Source: Pseudooceanicola sp. HF7 (lineage in GTDB: Bacteria > Pseudomonadota > Alphaproteobacteria > Rhodobacterales > Rhodobacteraceae). Taken from it: DNA of 64,000 nt. The notes beneath the pieces are model-generated. The model searched no databases. It had not been told where the DNA came from and saw only the letters and a program-made list of their open reading frames with translations. The position numbers and the translations under genes were made by a program. Below, in pieces: positions 38,293 to 47,139 of the stretch; the first letter of the stretch is position 1, and each line of letters starts with the position of its first letter. The stretch lies in contig NZ_JAATOW010000023.1 of the NCBI RefSeq assembly GCF_011806405.1, positions 1 through 64,000 on the forward strand. Direction: 5' to 3'.

Positions 38293-39719
38293 AGCAGCAC
38301 CATCGCCGCAAAGCCCAGGAAGGCGAAGAAGCCCACCACATCCGTCACCGTGGTCACGAAGGTCCCCGAGGCCAGCGCCGGATCGACCTTCATCTTCTCA
38401 AGCATGACCGGGACGATGGTGCCCGCGATGGCCGCCACGAAAAGGTTCACGATCATCGCCACGGCAATCACCATGCCCAGCAGCGTGCTGCCGAACCAGA
38501 TCGTGGCAATCACCCCCATGATCACCGCAAAGGCGCCGCCGTTCAGCATCCCCACCGCGCCTTCGCGCAGGATCACCCGCCAGACGTTCGACCCGGTAAG
38601 GTCTTTCGTGGCAATGGCCCGCACCGCGACGGTCATGCTTTGCGTGCCTGCGTTGCCGCCCATGGAGGCCACGATGGGCATCAAAACCGCCAGCGCCACG
38701 AATTGCTCGATCGTGCCCTCGAACATCGAGATCACGAGAGAGGCCAGGATCGCCGTCACCAGGTTCACCGCAAGCCAGGGCAGGCGCTGGCGCAGGGTGT
38801 CCAGCACCCGGTCGTTCAGGCTGCCTTCACCCACACCGGCCAGGCGCAGGATGTCTTCCTCGTGTTCCTCGTCCAGCACGATCATGGCGTCATCGATGGT
38901 GATCACCCCGACAAGACGCTCGTCCTCGTCCACGACGGGGGCGGAAATCAGGTGGTACTGGTTGAAGGCATAGGCCACGTCGCCCTCGTCCTGCATCGCC
39001 GGAATGGTGCGGAAGGAAGGTTCGGTGATATCGGTCAGCGCCGTTTCGCGCGGGCTGGCCATCAGCTTGCCCAGGGACGCGTGGCCCACGGGCTTCATCC
39101 GCGGATCGCAGAGGATCACGTGGTAGAACTGCTCCGGCAGATCCTCGCGTTCGCGCATGAAGTCTATCGCCTGGCCGACGCTCCACAGCTCGGGCACCGC
39201 GACGACCTCGCGCTGCATCAGACGGCCGGCCGATTCCTCGGGGAAGGTCAGCGCCTGCTGGACGGCCACCCGGTCGCTGTCTTCCAGCGCGCCCAGGATC
39301 GCATCCTGCTGATCCTGTTCCAGGTCTTCCAGTAGGTCGACCACGTCATCGGAATCAAGCTCGCGGACGGCGTCCATCAGCACATCCGGGGTCAGCAGGC
39401 TGATGACCTCTTCCCGGATTGATTCATCCAGTTCGGACAGGATCTCGCCGTCGAATTCCTTGCCGTAAAGCTCGATCAGCCGCCGCCGGTCATAGGCGTT
39501 GACCTGTTCCAGCACGTCGGCGATGTCCGCCGCGTGCAGCGGCTCCATCAGCTCGACCAGCTGCTCCCGGTCGCCCACGTCCACCGCATAGAGAATCGCC
39601 GCGACCGTCTTGCGGTCCAGCGAATAGCTGCCTTCTTCTTCGGTCTCGGGATCCGGGCTGAATTCGGGCTCTGCTCCGGGGCCGGAGGTCTTCTCGATAT
39701 CCTGCTCGGTCTCGGTCAT
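38289..39719 (-). CDS. mgtE: Magnesium transporter MgtE
   Basis: A homodimeric Mg2+ channel of 476 residues. The order is an acidic N domain of helical repeats (LHAADIADVLEQVNAYDRRRLIELYG), a pair of CBS domains (about 170-290), a plug helix (LNDRVLDTLRQRLPWLAVNLVTAILA) and five membrane helices with GGNAGTQSM, the family's pore signature. Magnesium bound to the acidic cytosolic domains shuts the channel. The start at 39719 follows AAAGGG; the longer frame to 39749 adds ten residues with no support. Confidence 0.95.
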   Translation of the reverse strand: MTETEQDIEKTSGPGAEPEFSPDPETEEEGSYSLDRKTVAAILYAVDVGDREQLVELMEPLHAADIADVLEQVNAYDRRRLIELYGKEFDGEILSELDESIREEVISLLTPDVLMDAVRELDSDDVVDLLEDLEQDQQDAILGALEDSDRVAVQQALTFPEESAGRLMQREVVAVPELWSVGQAIDFMREREDLPEQFYHVILCDPRMKPVGHASLGKLMASPRETALTDITEPSFRTIPAMQDEGDVAYAFNQYHLISAPVVDEDERLVGVITIDDAMIVLDEEHEEDILRLAGVGEGSLNDRVLDTLRQRLPWLAVNLVTAILASLVISMFEGTIEQFVALAVLMPIVASMGGNAGTQSMTVAVRAIATKDLTGSNVWRVILREGAVGMLNGGAFAVIMGVIATIWFGSTLLGMVIAVAMIVNLFVAAIAGTIVPVMLEKMKVDPALASGTFVTTVTDVVGFFAFLGFAAMVLL

Positions 39720-39871
39720 GGGCAGCCCTTTCCTGGTCACCGGGACCATAGTGTGACCCGGCTTGGTTAAACAATGGCGCAGGTGGAATTTACCCCCCGG
39801 GGGCAGACAGATAATGTAATCGCCGATGAAAGCGAATCCGGTTGGTTCGGCGCAATGGAAAGGGACCCGCG

Positions 39872-41167
39872 ATGTCCAAGACGATCCTGCTCAAAGGTCA
39901 GCTTCTGGACTTCACCGGAGACCCCTTCGCCCAGCCCCACGAAGAGGTGACGCTGATCGAAACCCGGGGCGCGGTGGCGATCCGGGGCGGAGAGATCCTG
40001 GACCGGGGCCCGGCGGACCGCCTGGCCGCCGCCTATCCCGATGCGCAGGTCGAAGATCACGGGGACGGGCTGATCCTGCCCGGCTTCGTGGATTCCCACG
40101 TCCACTACCCCCAGACCGCGATGATCGCCAGCTGGGGCAAGCGCCTGATCGACTGGCTGAACACCTATACCTTCCCAGAGGAAAGCCGCTTTGCCGATCC
40201 CGAGTACGCCGCAGAGATCGCATCGCGCTACCTCGACCTGACCACCGCCCATGGCACGACCTCCATGGTCAGCTTCTGCACCATCCATTCCGCCAGCGTC
40301 GAAGCCTTCTTCTCAGAAGCCGCCAAACGCGGGCAGCGGGTCATCGGCGGGCGCACCTGCATGGACCGCAACGCGCCCGACAGCCTGCGTGACACCGCCC
40401 AGACCGCCTATGACGAAAGCAAGGCGCTGCTGGAAAAATGGCACGGGCAGGCACGGATTTCCTACGCGATTACCCCGCGCTTCACGCCGACCTCCACGCC
40501 GGATCAGCTTGCCGCGCTCGGCGCGCTCTGGGGCGAACATCCAGAGGTGCTGATGCAGACGCATCTCTCCGAACAGACGGATGAGATCCAGTGGGTGCGG
40601 GAGCTGCATCCAGAGGCCCGCGATTACCTGGATACCTACGAAGCCCATGGCCTGCTGGGCGAAAACGGGCTCTACGGCCATGCGATCCACCTTGAGCAGC
40701 GAGAGATCGACCGCCTGAAAGAGGTGAACGCGGCGCTGATCCACTGCCCCACCTCCAACTGCTTCATCGGCTCGGGCCTGTTCGACATGCAGGGGCTGAA
40801 GCGCGAAGGCCTGCGCGTGGGGCTGGCCACGGATACCGGCGGCGGGTCGGATTTCTCCATGCTGCGCACCATGGCCGCCGCCTACGAGGTCGCGCAGCTG
40901 CGCCACGTGGCGCTGCACCCGGCCCAGCTGCTCTGGCTGGCCACGGCCGGCAGCGCCGGCGCGGTGGGCATGGCGGACCGGATCGGCACCCTTGCCCCGG
41001 GGTCGGAGGCCGATATCATCGTGCTCGACCTGGCCTCGACAGAGGCAATCGCGCAACGGTCCCGACGCGCCAATGACCTGTGGGAGGCCCTGTTCCCCAC
41101 GATCATGATGGGCGACGACCGGGCGCTGCGCGCGGTCTGGATCGGCGGCAGAAAGGCACTTGGCTGA
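39872..41167 (+). CDS. guaD: Guanine deaminase
   Basis: GuaD hydrolyses guanine to xanthine and ammonia. The 431-residue amidohydrolase has the metal-binding HxH pair H76/H78 in VDSHVHYPQ, further ligands in MQTHLSEQ and YGHAIHL, and ATDTGGGSDFSML with the final aspartate. AAAGGGA lies 7 bases before the start at 39872; the longer frame to 39842 lacks one. It shares one base with the next gene (TGATG), so the channel protein is coupled to it. Confidence 0.95.
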   Translation: MSKTILLKGQLLDFTGDPFAQPHEEVTLIETRGAVAIRGGEILDRGPADRLAAAYPDAQVEDHGDGLILPGFVDSHVHYPQTAMIASWGKRLIDWLNTYTFPEESRFADPEYAAEIASRYLDLTTAHGTTSMVSFCTIHSASVEAFFSEAAKRGQRVIGGRTCMDRNAPDSLRDTAQTAYDESKALLEKWHGQARISYAITPRFTPTSTPDQLAALGALWGEHPEVLMQTHLSEQTDEIQWVRELHPEARDYLDTYEAHGLLGENGLYGHAIHLEQREIDRLKEVNAALIHCPTSNCFIGSGLFDMQGLKREGLRVGLATDTGGGSDFSMLRTMAAAYEVAQLRHVALHPAQLLWLATAGSAGAVGMADRIGTLAPGSEADIIVLDLASTEAIAQRSRRANDLWEALFPTIMMGDDRALRAVWIGGRKALG

Positions 41168-41667
41168 TGGACCCCGAATACGGAAGCCACCTCATGGCGA
41201 TGCTGCCCACGCTGGCGGTCGGCTTTCTCATGGTCACCGCCTCCATGATGCTGTCCATGATGACCTTCTTCGGCCTTGAAAGCCTGGTGCGCCGGCTGCG
41301 CCCCTGGTTCCTGCGCGATCCCCATTCGCCGCGGCTGATGGCCATGCTGGCGCTGACGGTCACGATCTCTCTTGCGCAGGTGATCTTCAACGTCTGGGCC
41401 TGGGCCTGGTGCTACATGTGGCTGGGCATCTTCAACGATATCGCCGATGCGCTCTATTTCTCCATCGTCGCCTTCACCACGCTCGGTCTCAACGACGTGG
41501 CCATGCCCCAGGAATGGCGCCTGCTGGGCGGGGTAGAGGCGATCAACGGCTTCATCTACATCGGCATGATCTCTGCCATGATCCTCGACATGATGCGCCG
41601 CGTGCGCCAGGGCCAGAACGAGCTGGAAGAGCAAGAGGCGATGACCGCCTCCGACTGGGCCCCCTGA
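41167..41667 (+). CDS. Two-TM ion-channel-like protein
   Basis: A 166-residue membrane protein with hydrophobic segments at about 12-35, 58-85 and 125-142, and a pore-like loop between the last two: ALYFSIVAFTTLGLNDVAMP. The TTLGLND (residues 104-110) occupies the place of the potassium filter T-V-G-Y-G-D, but the second Gly is Asn and the Tyr is Leu. A potassium role is therefore unsure; another cation or no conduction is possible. It is coupled to guaD by overlapping stop and start. Confidence 0.8.
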   Translation: MDPEYGSHLMAMLPTLAVGFLMVTASMMLSMMTFFGLESLVRRLRPWFLRDPHSPRLMAMLALTVTISLAQVIFNVWAWAWCYMWLGIFNDIADALYFSIVAFTTLGLNDVAMPQEWRLLGGVEAINGFIYIGMISAMILDMMRRVRQGQNELEEQEAMTASDWAP

Positions 41668-41730
41668 TCGCCCTTCAAACGGGCGGCCCGCCGTGAAGCG
41701 CGCGCCCGGTTGATCAGGGTCAGGCCCGGT

Positions 41731-43071
41731 TCAGCCCGCCAGCGCCCGGGCGCGGCGGTTCTGTTCCTCGATCAGCACGGGCAGGTCCAGGTGCGGCATA
41801 CGGCCATCGCGCACCACCTGGCGACCCTCGACGATCAGGTGCTTCACCTTCATCGGGCCGGCCAGCAGGAAGGCCGCCGGATCCCAGCTGCCGGCGCTCT
41901 CGATGCCGGAAACATCCCAGATCGCCACATCCGCGCGCTTGCCCGCCGCCAGCCGCCCGCAATCGGGCCGGCCCAGCACATCCGCGCCGCCACGTGTGGC
42001 GATCTCAAGCGCCTCTCGGGCGGACATGGCATCGGCGCCGCGGCTGACCCGCTGCAACAGCATCGCCTGGCGCGCCTCTGCCGCCAGGTTGCCCGCATCG
42101 TTGCTGGCCGATCCGTCCACGCCCAGCCCCACCTTGACGCCGGCATCCCGCATCGCCCGCACCGGCGCGATGCCGGAGCCGAGCCGGCAGTTGGAACAGG
42201 GGCAATGGGCAACGCCCGTCCCGCTGCGCGCGAAAAGGGAAATCTCCTTCGGATCCAGCTTCACGCAATGCGCATGCCAGACATCGTCGCCGGTCCAGCC
42301 CAGATCCTCGGCATATTGCCCAGGACGGCAGCCGAACTGGGCCTCGCTATAGGCGATATCCTCATCGTTTTCGGCCAGGTGGGTATGCAGCATCACCCGC
42401 TTGTCCCGCGCCAGAAGGGCGGCATCGCGCATCAACTCGCGGCTGACGGAGAAGGGCGAACAGGGCGCCACGCCCACGCGCACCATCGATCCCTCCTTCG
42501 GGTCGTGGAAGGCGTCGATCACCCGGATGCAATCCTTCAGGATGGCGGCTTCGTCCTCAACCAGGCTGTCAGGCGGCAGGCCGCCCTTGCTCTCGCCGAT
42601 GGACATGGCCCCCCGCGTGGGGTGAAAGCGCAGGCCCACCCGCGCCGCCGCCTCGATCGTGTCCTCCAGCCGCGCGCCATTGGGATACAGATACAGGTGA
42701 TCGGAGCTGAGCGTGCAGCCCGAAAGCGCCAGCTCCGCCAGGCCGATCAGCGCAGAGATATGCATGTCCTCGGGGCCGAAGCGCGACCAGATCGGGTAAA
42801 GCGTCTTCAGCCAGCCGAACAGCAGCGCATCCTGCCCGCCGGGCACCGCGCGGGTCAGCGTCTGGTAAAGATGGTGGTGCGTGTTCACCAGCCCGGGCGT
42901 CACGATGCAGCCCGCGGCACAGATCCGTTCCGCATCCGGCACGTCCAGCCGGGGGCCGATGGCCCGGATGATCCCGTTGGAGATAAGGATATCGGCCCCG
43001 AAAAGCTCGGTTCGCCGGTCGTCCATCGTCAAGATGTGATCCGCCCCGCGGATCAGCAGAGGCTTGTCCAT
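41731..43071 (-). CDS. 8-oxoguanine deaminase-type amidohydrolase
   Basis: A 446-residue ATZ/TRZ-like amidohydrolase of the 8-oxoguanine/hydroxyatrazine type. Metal ligands are seen in GLVNTHHHLYQTLTRAVPG (H65 to H67), LHTHLAENDED and HAHCVKLDP, with DGSASNDAGN near the end. As characterised for 8-oxoguanine deaminases, SDHLYLYPNG supports this subgroup. It would produce urate from the oxidised base. It is convergent with guaD-channel and is followed upstream by the phosphatase gene with a 4-bp gap. Confidence 0.88.
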   Translation of the reverse strand: MDKPLLIRGADHILTMDDRRTELFGADILISNGIIRAIGPRLDVPDAERICAAGCIVTPGLVNTHHHLYQTLTRAVPGGQDALLFGWLKTLYPIWSRFGPEDMHISALIGLAELALSGCTLSSDHLYLYPNGARLEDTIEAAARVGLRFHPTRGAMSIGESKGGLPPDSLVEDEAAILKDCIRVIDAFHDPKEGSMVRVGVAPCSPFSVSRELMRDAALLARDKRVMLHTHLAENDEDIAYSEAQFGCRPGQYAEDLGWTGDDVWHAHCVKLDPKEISLFARSGTGVAHCPCSNCRLGSGIAPVRAMRDAGVKVGLGVDGSASNDAGNLAAEARQAMLLQRVSRGADAMSAREALEIATRGGADVLGRPDCGRLAAGKRADVAIWDVSGIESAGSWDPAAFLLAGPMKVKHLIVEGRQVVRDGRMPHLDLPVLIEEQNRRARALAG

Positions 43072-43075
43072 GGCC

Positions 43076-43876
43076 TCACATTCTTGTCATCGCGGTCAGA
43101 ATGTCCAGTGCCTGTGCATGAAGCTGCGGATTGCAGGCCGCCAGCACCCGCCCGCCGTTCAGCGCCGGGCCGCCCTGCCAATCCGTGACCACGCCGCCCG
43201 CGGCCTCGATCACGCCGATCGGACCTTGGATGTCATAGGCGTTCAGACCCGCCTCGATCACCAGGTCCACCTGGCCAGAGGCGACCAGCGCATAGGCATA
43301 GCAATCGATCCCGTAGCGGGTCAGCTTGACCTTCTCGGCCACCGCGCGGAAGGCCGCGCCCTCTTCCTTGCTGCCCACCTCGGGGAAGGTTGTGAACAGC
43401 ACCGCCTGGGACAGATCGCTTGTGGCGCGGGTGCCAAGGGGGCCTTGGCCATGGGGGCCGCGCATCTGCGCCAGGCCGAAACCGCCCCAGAAACGCTCAC
43501 CGATATAGGGTTGATCCACCATGCCCAGCAGGACCTGCTCCGGGGTGGAAAGGCCGATCAGCACACCCCATGTCGGCGTGCCGCTGACAAAGGCGCGGGT
43601 GCCGTCGATGGGGTCCAGCACCCAGGTCATGCCGCTCTCGCCCTCGGTGCTGCCGAATTCCTCTCCCAGGATGGCATCCTGGGGACGGCGGCGGGCCAGC
43701 ACGGCGCGCATGGCCTGTTCGGCGGCGCGGTCGGCCTCGGTCACGGGGTCATAGCCCCTCGCCAGCTTGTTGTCCTCCGACAGGTTCGCCTGCCTGAAAA
43801 ACGGCAAGATGGCCGCGCCTGCGGCGTCGGCCATCTCATGTGCAGTCTCAAGTAGCTCTGTCTGTAGCGCGTCCAT
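43076..43876 (-). CDS. Inositol-monophosphatase-family phosphatase (HisN-like)
   Basis: A 266-residue Mg2+-dependent phosphatase. It has the family signatures DPVTEADRAAE, ILGEEFGS, WVLDPIDGTRAFVSG and YDIQGPIGVIEAAGG. The WVLDPIDGTRAF form is seen in histidinol-phosphate phosphatases of the IMP family, so HisN is likely. Inositol phosphatase or another sugar phosphatase cannot be excluded. It is 4 bp upstream of the 8-oxoguanine deaminase gene, so they probably share an mRNA. Confidence 0.85.
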   Translation of the reverse strand: MDALQTELLETAHEMADAAGAAILPFFRQANLSEDNKLARGYDPVTEADRAAEQAMRAVLARRRPQDAILGEEFGSTEGESGMTWVLDPIDGTRAFVSGTPTWGVLIGLSTPEQVLLGMVDQPYIGERFWGGFGLAQMRGPHGQGPLGTRATSDLSQAVLFTTFPEVGSKEEGAAFRAVAEKVKLTRYGIDCYAYALVASGQVDLVIEAGLNAYDIQGPIGVIEAAGGVVTDWQGGPALNGGRVLAACNPQLHAQALDILTAMTRM

Positions 43877-43965
43877 TCTGCCCCCTCGCCGGCTCTTGCC
43901 GGTGTCCGGGCCCGATCAGGCGGGCCCAAGTTTGGGAACAGGGCTAACGCGCGACGGCGCTCAAC

Positions 43966-44334
43966 TCAAGCGACGTCGCTCAGCACGCGCGCCAGTTCGA
44001 ACAGGCGGCGGCGCTGGTTCTCGGGGATCGCGTAGTAAGAGCGGATCAGGTCCAGGGCTTCCTTGTCGCCCATCACGTCCGCGGGCACATTGCCCCCGCC
44101 GGATGCGGCACCTTCGGCCTCAAGCCCTTCGAAGAAGAAGCTGACCTGAACGTCAAGCGCGTCGGCGATATCCCACAGGCGGGAGGCGCTGATGCGGTTG
44201 GCACCGGTCTCGTATTTCTGGATTTGCTGGAACTTGATTCCGACGCGCTCTGCAAGTTGCTGCTGAGTCATGCCGACCAGCCAACGGCGGTGGCGAACAC
44301 GTTTGCCCACGTGGACATCTACTGGATGAGTCAT
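43966..44334 (-). CDS. XRE-family transcriptional regulator
   Basis: A 122-residue regulator. The N-terminal HTH (about 10-65, KRVRHRRWLVGMTQQQLAERVGIKFQ..ETGANRISASRL) is of the lambda-repressor-like kind. A C-terminal segment (EALDLIRSYYAIPENQRRRLFELARVLS) matches the standard tail of the alphaproteobacterial subgroup. AGGAG lies before the start. An inverted repeat, TTACATTTGTAA, is 125 bp upstream and could be its site. Target genes are unknown. Confidence 0.88.
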   Translation of the reverse strand: MTHPVDVHVGKRVRHRRWLVGMTQQQLAERVGIKFQQIQKYETGANRISASRLWDIADALDVQVSFFFEGLEAEGAASGGGNVPADVMGDKEALDLIRSYYAIPENQRRRLFELARVLSDVA

Positions 44335-44458
44335 TCGCGGCTCCTGAAGTGACCTGTAAAGCGGCTGGCGTTGGGGGAGCCGGCGCCGAGCCTGTGCAGG
44401 TCTTGGTTGCATTTGACGCGCAGCACATCCCTACAGCGCGAAATTGATCGTAACAGCT

Positions 44459-44470
44459 TTACATTTGTAA
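44459..44470. promoter_or_regulatory. TTACA-TT-TGTAA inverted repeat
   Basis: A perfect five-base dyad in the promoter region between the XRE gene (minus, start 44334) and the oxidoreductase gene (plus, start 44664). A candidate operator only. Confidence 0.35.
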
Positions 44471-44663
44471 GCAAGTTTTAGGCTCCCGAAAGAGCTGACT
44501 GACGATCTGGTTAACTCAATTCTCGGACGAGCCGCAAGTATATTTGACTTCACAAATCGATCACGGACTTGAAACACATTCCGCATTGCAGCAACGTTTC
44601 CCGAGTATTTTCGTCAAGCGGGAAATTTGACTGGATGATCTATCTTTCAGAAAACACACGACA

Positions 44664-45635
44664 ATGGCGGTATGTCAGTTGAAAGCCCTTGTCTGCAGGA
44701 CCTTCGACGCGCCGCCCGAACTGGAACAGATCGCCGCACCCGAAGTTTCCCCTGGGGAAGTTTTGCTGGAAATTGAGGCATGCGCCCTGAATTTCGCGGA
44801 CCTGCTGATGCTCAAGGGCCGTTACCAGGATACGCCGACCCCGCCCTTCACCCCGGGGATGGAGGTTGCAGGCACAATTTCCGCGTGTGGGCCCGGTGTC
44901 GCGCTGGCTCCCGGCACGCGTGTGACACTTTTCTGCGGCGCCGGCGGCCTTGCTGAACAGGGGGTCTTTCCCGCTGAACGGGCCGTCCCCCTGCCCGACG
45001 GGATGCCCATGGACGTGGCTGCGGCCCTTCAGGTCGCCTATGGCACGAGCCACCTTGCCCTGACGCACCGCGCCCGGTTGAAGGAAGGCGAAACGCTGGT
45101 CGTCCTTGGTGCAACCGGGGGTGTAGGGCTGACCGCGACAGAGATCGGCAAGATCCTGGGTGCGCGGGTTATCGCCGTGGCCTCGGGCGCGGAAAAGGAA
45201 GTCATCGCGCGCGAGGCCGGCGCCGATCATTTCCTCGACAGCAGCACCTGCGATCTGCGCGCAGAGCTCAAGGCGCTTGGCGGGGCGGATGTGGTCTATG
45301 ACGCGGTGGGCGGGCAGCTGTCCCAGGATGCCTTCCGCGCCTGCAATCCCGAGGCCCGCATCCTGCTGATCGGATTCGCCAGCGGCGACCTGCCAGAGGT
45401 CAAACCCAATCACATGCTGGTCAAGAACATCGACCTGCTGGGGTTCTACTGGGCGCCCTACTTCAGGATTCGGCCAGAACTGGCCCGCGACAGCCTTGCC
45501 ACGCTGATGCACTGGTACCAAGAGGGGCGCATTCGCCCCCATATCTCGCACCGCTTCCCGCTCGACCGGGTGGAAGAGGGATTCGAGGTGCTGCGACGGC
45601 GCGAAGCCGCCGGCAAGGTCGTGATCACAATGTAG
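44664..45635 (+). CDS. NADPH:quinone oxidoreductase-type MDR protein
   Basis: A 323-residue medium-chain dehydrogenase/reductase. The N-terminal catalytic domain has FADLLMLKGRYQDTPTPPFTPGMEVAG and the cofactor domain has VVLGATGGVGLTATEIGKILGARVIAVAS. The catalytic zinc cysteines and the structural zinc loop are absent, as in quinone oxidoreductases. The start is uncertain because no ribosome site precedes it. It stands alone behind a 330-base intergenic region and ahead of a hairpin. Confidence 0.88.
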   Translation: MAVCQLKALVCRTFDAPPELEQIAAPEVSPGEVLLEIEACALNFADLLMLKGRYQDTPTPPFTPGMEVAGTISACGPGVALAPGTRVTLFCGAGGLAEQGVFPAERAVPLPDGMPMDVAAALQVAYGTSHLALTHRARLKEGETLVVLGATGGVGLTATEIGKILGARVIAVASGAEKEVIAREAGADHFLDSSTCDLRAELKALGGADVVYDAVGGQLSQDAFRACNPEARILLIGFASGDLPEVKPNHMLVKNIDLLGFYWAPYFRIRPELARDSLATLMHWYQEGRIRPHISHRFPLDRVEEGFEVLRRREAAGKVVITM

Positions 45636-45638
45636 CCG

Positions 45639-45660
45639 CCGCGCCCTGCAGGCGGCGCGG
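45639..45660 (+). terminator. Hairpin after the oxidoreductase gene
   Basis: CCGCGCC pairs with GGCGCGG across an 8-base loop, directly after the stop. The next gene is convergent. No T-tract. Confidence 0.45.
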
Positions 45661-45711
45661 GCCGGCACATATCCGGCCCCGCCCGCTTGCCGGAGCTCTC
45701 AGGCCCAACCC

Positions 45712-46599
45712 TCAGGCCACATCGCGCTGCTGCCGCTGGCCACCCTGGCGCTGCCCGGCATAGCCAAGGCGCAGCATCTCCGCCACGCGCCGGGCCACTT
45801 CGGGCGCGGAGCGGTCCTGCACATACATGGAGATCTTCTGCATCCCCAGGTCCGGCAGCTCTCCGCCGTGGCGCACCTGGCTCAGCTGCTGCGGCTCCGT
45901 GCCTTCGATCATCGCGGTCACCGCCAGGTCGGCGGAAACCGTCGCCTCGATTGTGCGGTCGGAATAAGTGTCCACCGCGTTTTCCCAGTCCAGCCCGGCC
46001 TGCTCCATCACCGCGATGGTGCCAGGGCGGAACAGGCAGTTGCGCCCGGAGGCATAGCGCAGCGGGCGCTGCCGCCAGGCATGGCCCCCCGGCGCGCCGA
46101 TCCAGCACAGCGGGCGTTCATCCAGCACCTCGGCGCGGGCATCGGGCTCGGCCTCCGTGGTCAGGATGATATCCACTTCGCCACGGTCGAACTGCTCCTT
46201 CAGCTGGGTGGTATAGGCCGACAGAAGCTGCACCTTCATGCGCGGAAACTCTGCCGAGAACTGCTGCAAGACCTGCGGCACCACCGGGTAGACGATGTCA
46301 TGGGGCACGCCCATGATGATCTCGCCCTCGTATTTCTTGCTGGTCAGCCGCGCCATGGCCTCGTCGTTCATCTCCACCATGCGGCGCGCATAGCTCAGCA
46401 GTTGCTCCCCCGCGGCGGTCAGCGACACGCGCCGGTTCGACCGGTCCAGCAGGTCGATTCCCAGCATCTCCTCCAGCCGCTTGAGCTGCATGGAGACGGC
46501 GGATTGGGTGAAATTCAGCATCCCCGCCGCCTTGGTCACGCCACCATGATCGGCCACGGCCACGAAGCTGCGCAGGGAGGTCATGTCGAGATTTCGCAT
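45712..46599 (-). CDS. LysR-family transcriptional regulator
   Basis: A 295-residue LysR protein with the DNA-binding N-terminus LDMTSLRSFVAVADHGGVTKAAGMLNFTQSAVSMQLKRLEEML, then LLDRSNRRVSLTAAGEQLL, and an effector domain (about 95-280). GGELPDLGMQKISMYV is in the usual last strand. It is divergent from the DUF1127 gene with a 125-bp gap that holds a TCAATATTGA palindrome. The tail (QRQGGQRQQRDVA) is Gln/Arg rich. Confidence 0.91.
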   Translation of the reverse strand: MRNLDMTSLRSFVAVADHGGVTKAAGMLNFTQSAVSMQLKRLEEMLGIDLLDRSNRRVSLTAAGEQLLSYARRMVEMNDEAMARLTSKKYEGEIIMGVPHDIVYPVVPQVLQQFSAEFPRMKVQLLSAYTTQLKEQFDRGEVDIILTTEAEPDARAEVLDERPLCWIGAPGGHAWRQRPLRYASGRNCLFRPGTIAVMEQAGLDWENAVDTYSDRTIEATVSADLAVTAMIEGTEPQQLSQVRHGGELPDLGMQKISMYVQDRSAPEVARRVAEMLRLGYAGQRQGGQRQQRDVA

Positions 46600-46640
46600 T
46601 CATCACACTCCTTGATGGAAGTTCTCAGGAACATTCATTT

Positions 46641-46650
46641 TCAATATTGA
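46641..46650. promoter_or_regulatory. TCAATATTGA palindrome between LysR and DUF1127 genes
   Basis: A perfect 10-bp dyad, AT-rich, 42 bp from the LysR start and 75 bp from the DUF1127 start. It fits the general LysR operator shape (T-N11-A with dyad) loosely. It is a candidate for autoregulation of the LysR gene. Confidence 0.4.
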
Positions 46651-46724
46651 TCATGACAGGGCATACACATCAACAGAAATCATCACCTCAACGACTCGCA
46701 TCACGAACAAGAAAGGACAGAGAC

Positions 46725-46943
46725 ATGAGCACTTCCTGGATCGCATCCGCACCGGCGCAGCTTCAGACCCGCAAACCGAAGTCCCTGTTCGGCCGCGTGA
46801 TGCTGATGATGGGCATCCACCGCGAACGCCGCGCCCTGCACCACCTGGACGAGGCGCTGCTGCGCGACATCGGCATCAGCCCCGAAGAGGCCCGGCGCGA
46901 ATCCGCCCGCCCCGCCTGGGACGCCCCGAACCGCTGGCGCTGA
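46725..46943 (+). CDS. DUF1127 small protein
   Basis: A 72-residue basic protein with the DUF1127 motif in its C-terminal half (RRALHHLDEALLRDIGISPEEARRES). Proteins of this kind in Alphaproteobacteria have been linked to RNA turnover and stress; in Rhodobacter one is encoded just before CCUCC-containing small RNAs. GAAAGGA precedes the start. An RNA candidate lies about 200 bp downstream. Confidence 0.88.
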   Translation: MSTSWIASAPAQLQTRKPKSLFGRVMLMMGIHRERRALHHLDEALLRDIGISPEEARRESARPAWDAPNRWR

Positions 46944-47139
46944 CCCGTCCAAGGTGACCGGCGCCAGGTGATCGGCAAGGACCACAGGCAAAGGGCGCCC
47001 GCGCCCCTGCCTCCCTACGATCGCGCGCCCAAAGGCCAGCCCCAGGGCCCGCCAGCCTTCCCCGACAGCCCGCCGCGGGATCACCCCCCGCCCCGGCGCG
47101 GCCATGCTCCCCGTGACGCCCCTTCACCCGGGCGCTCAC

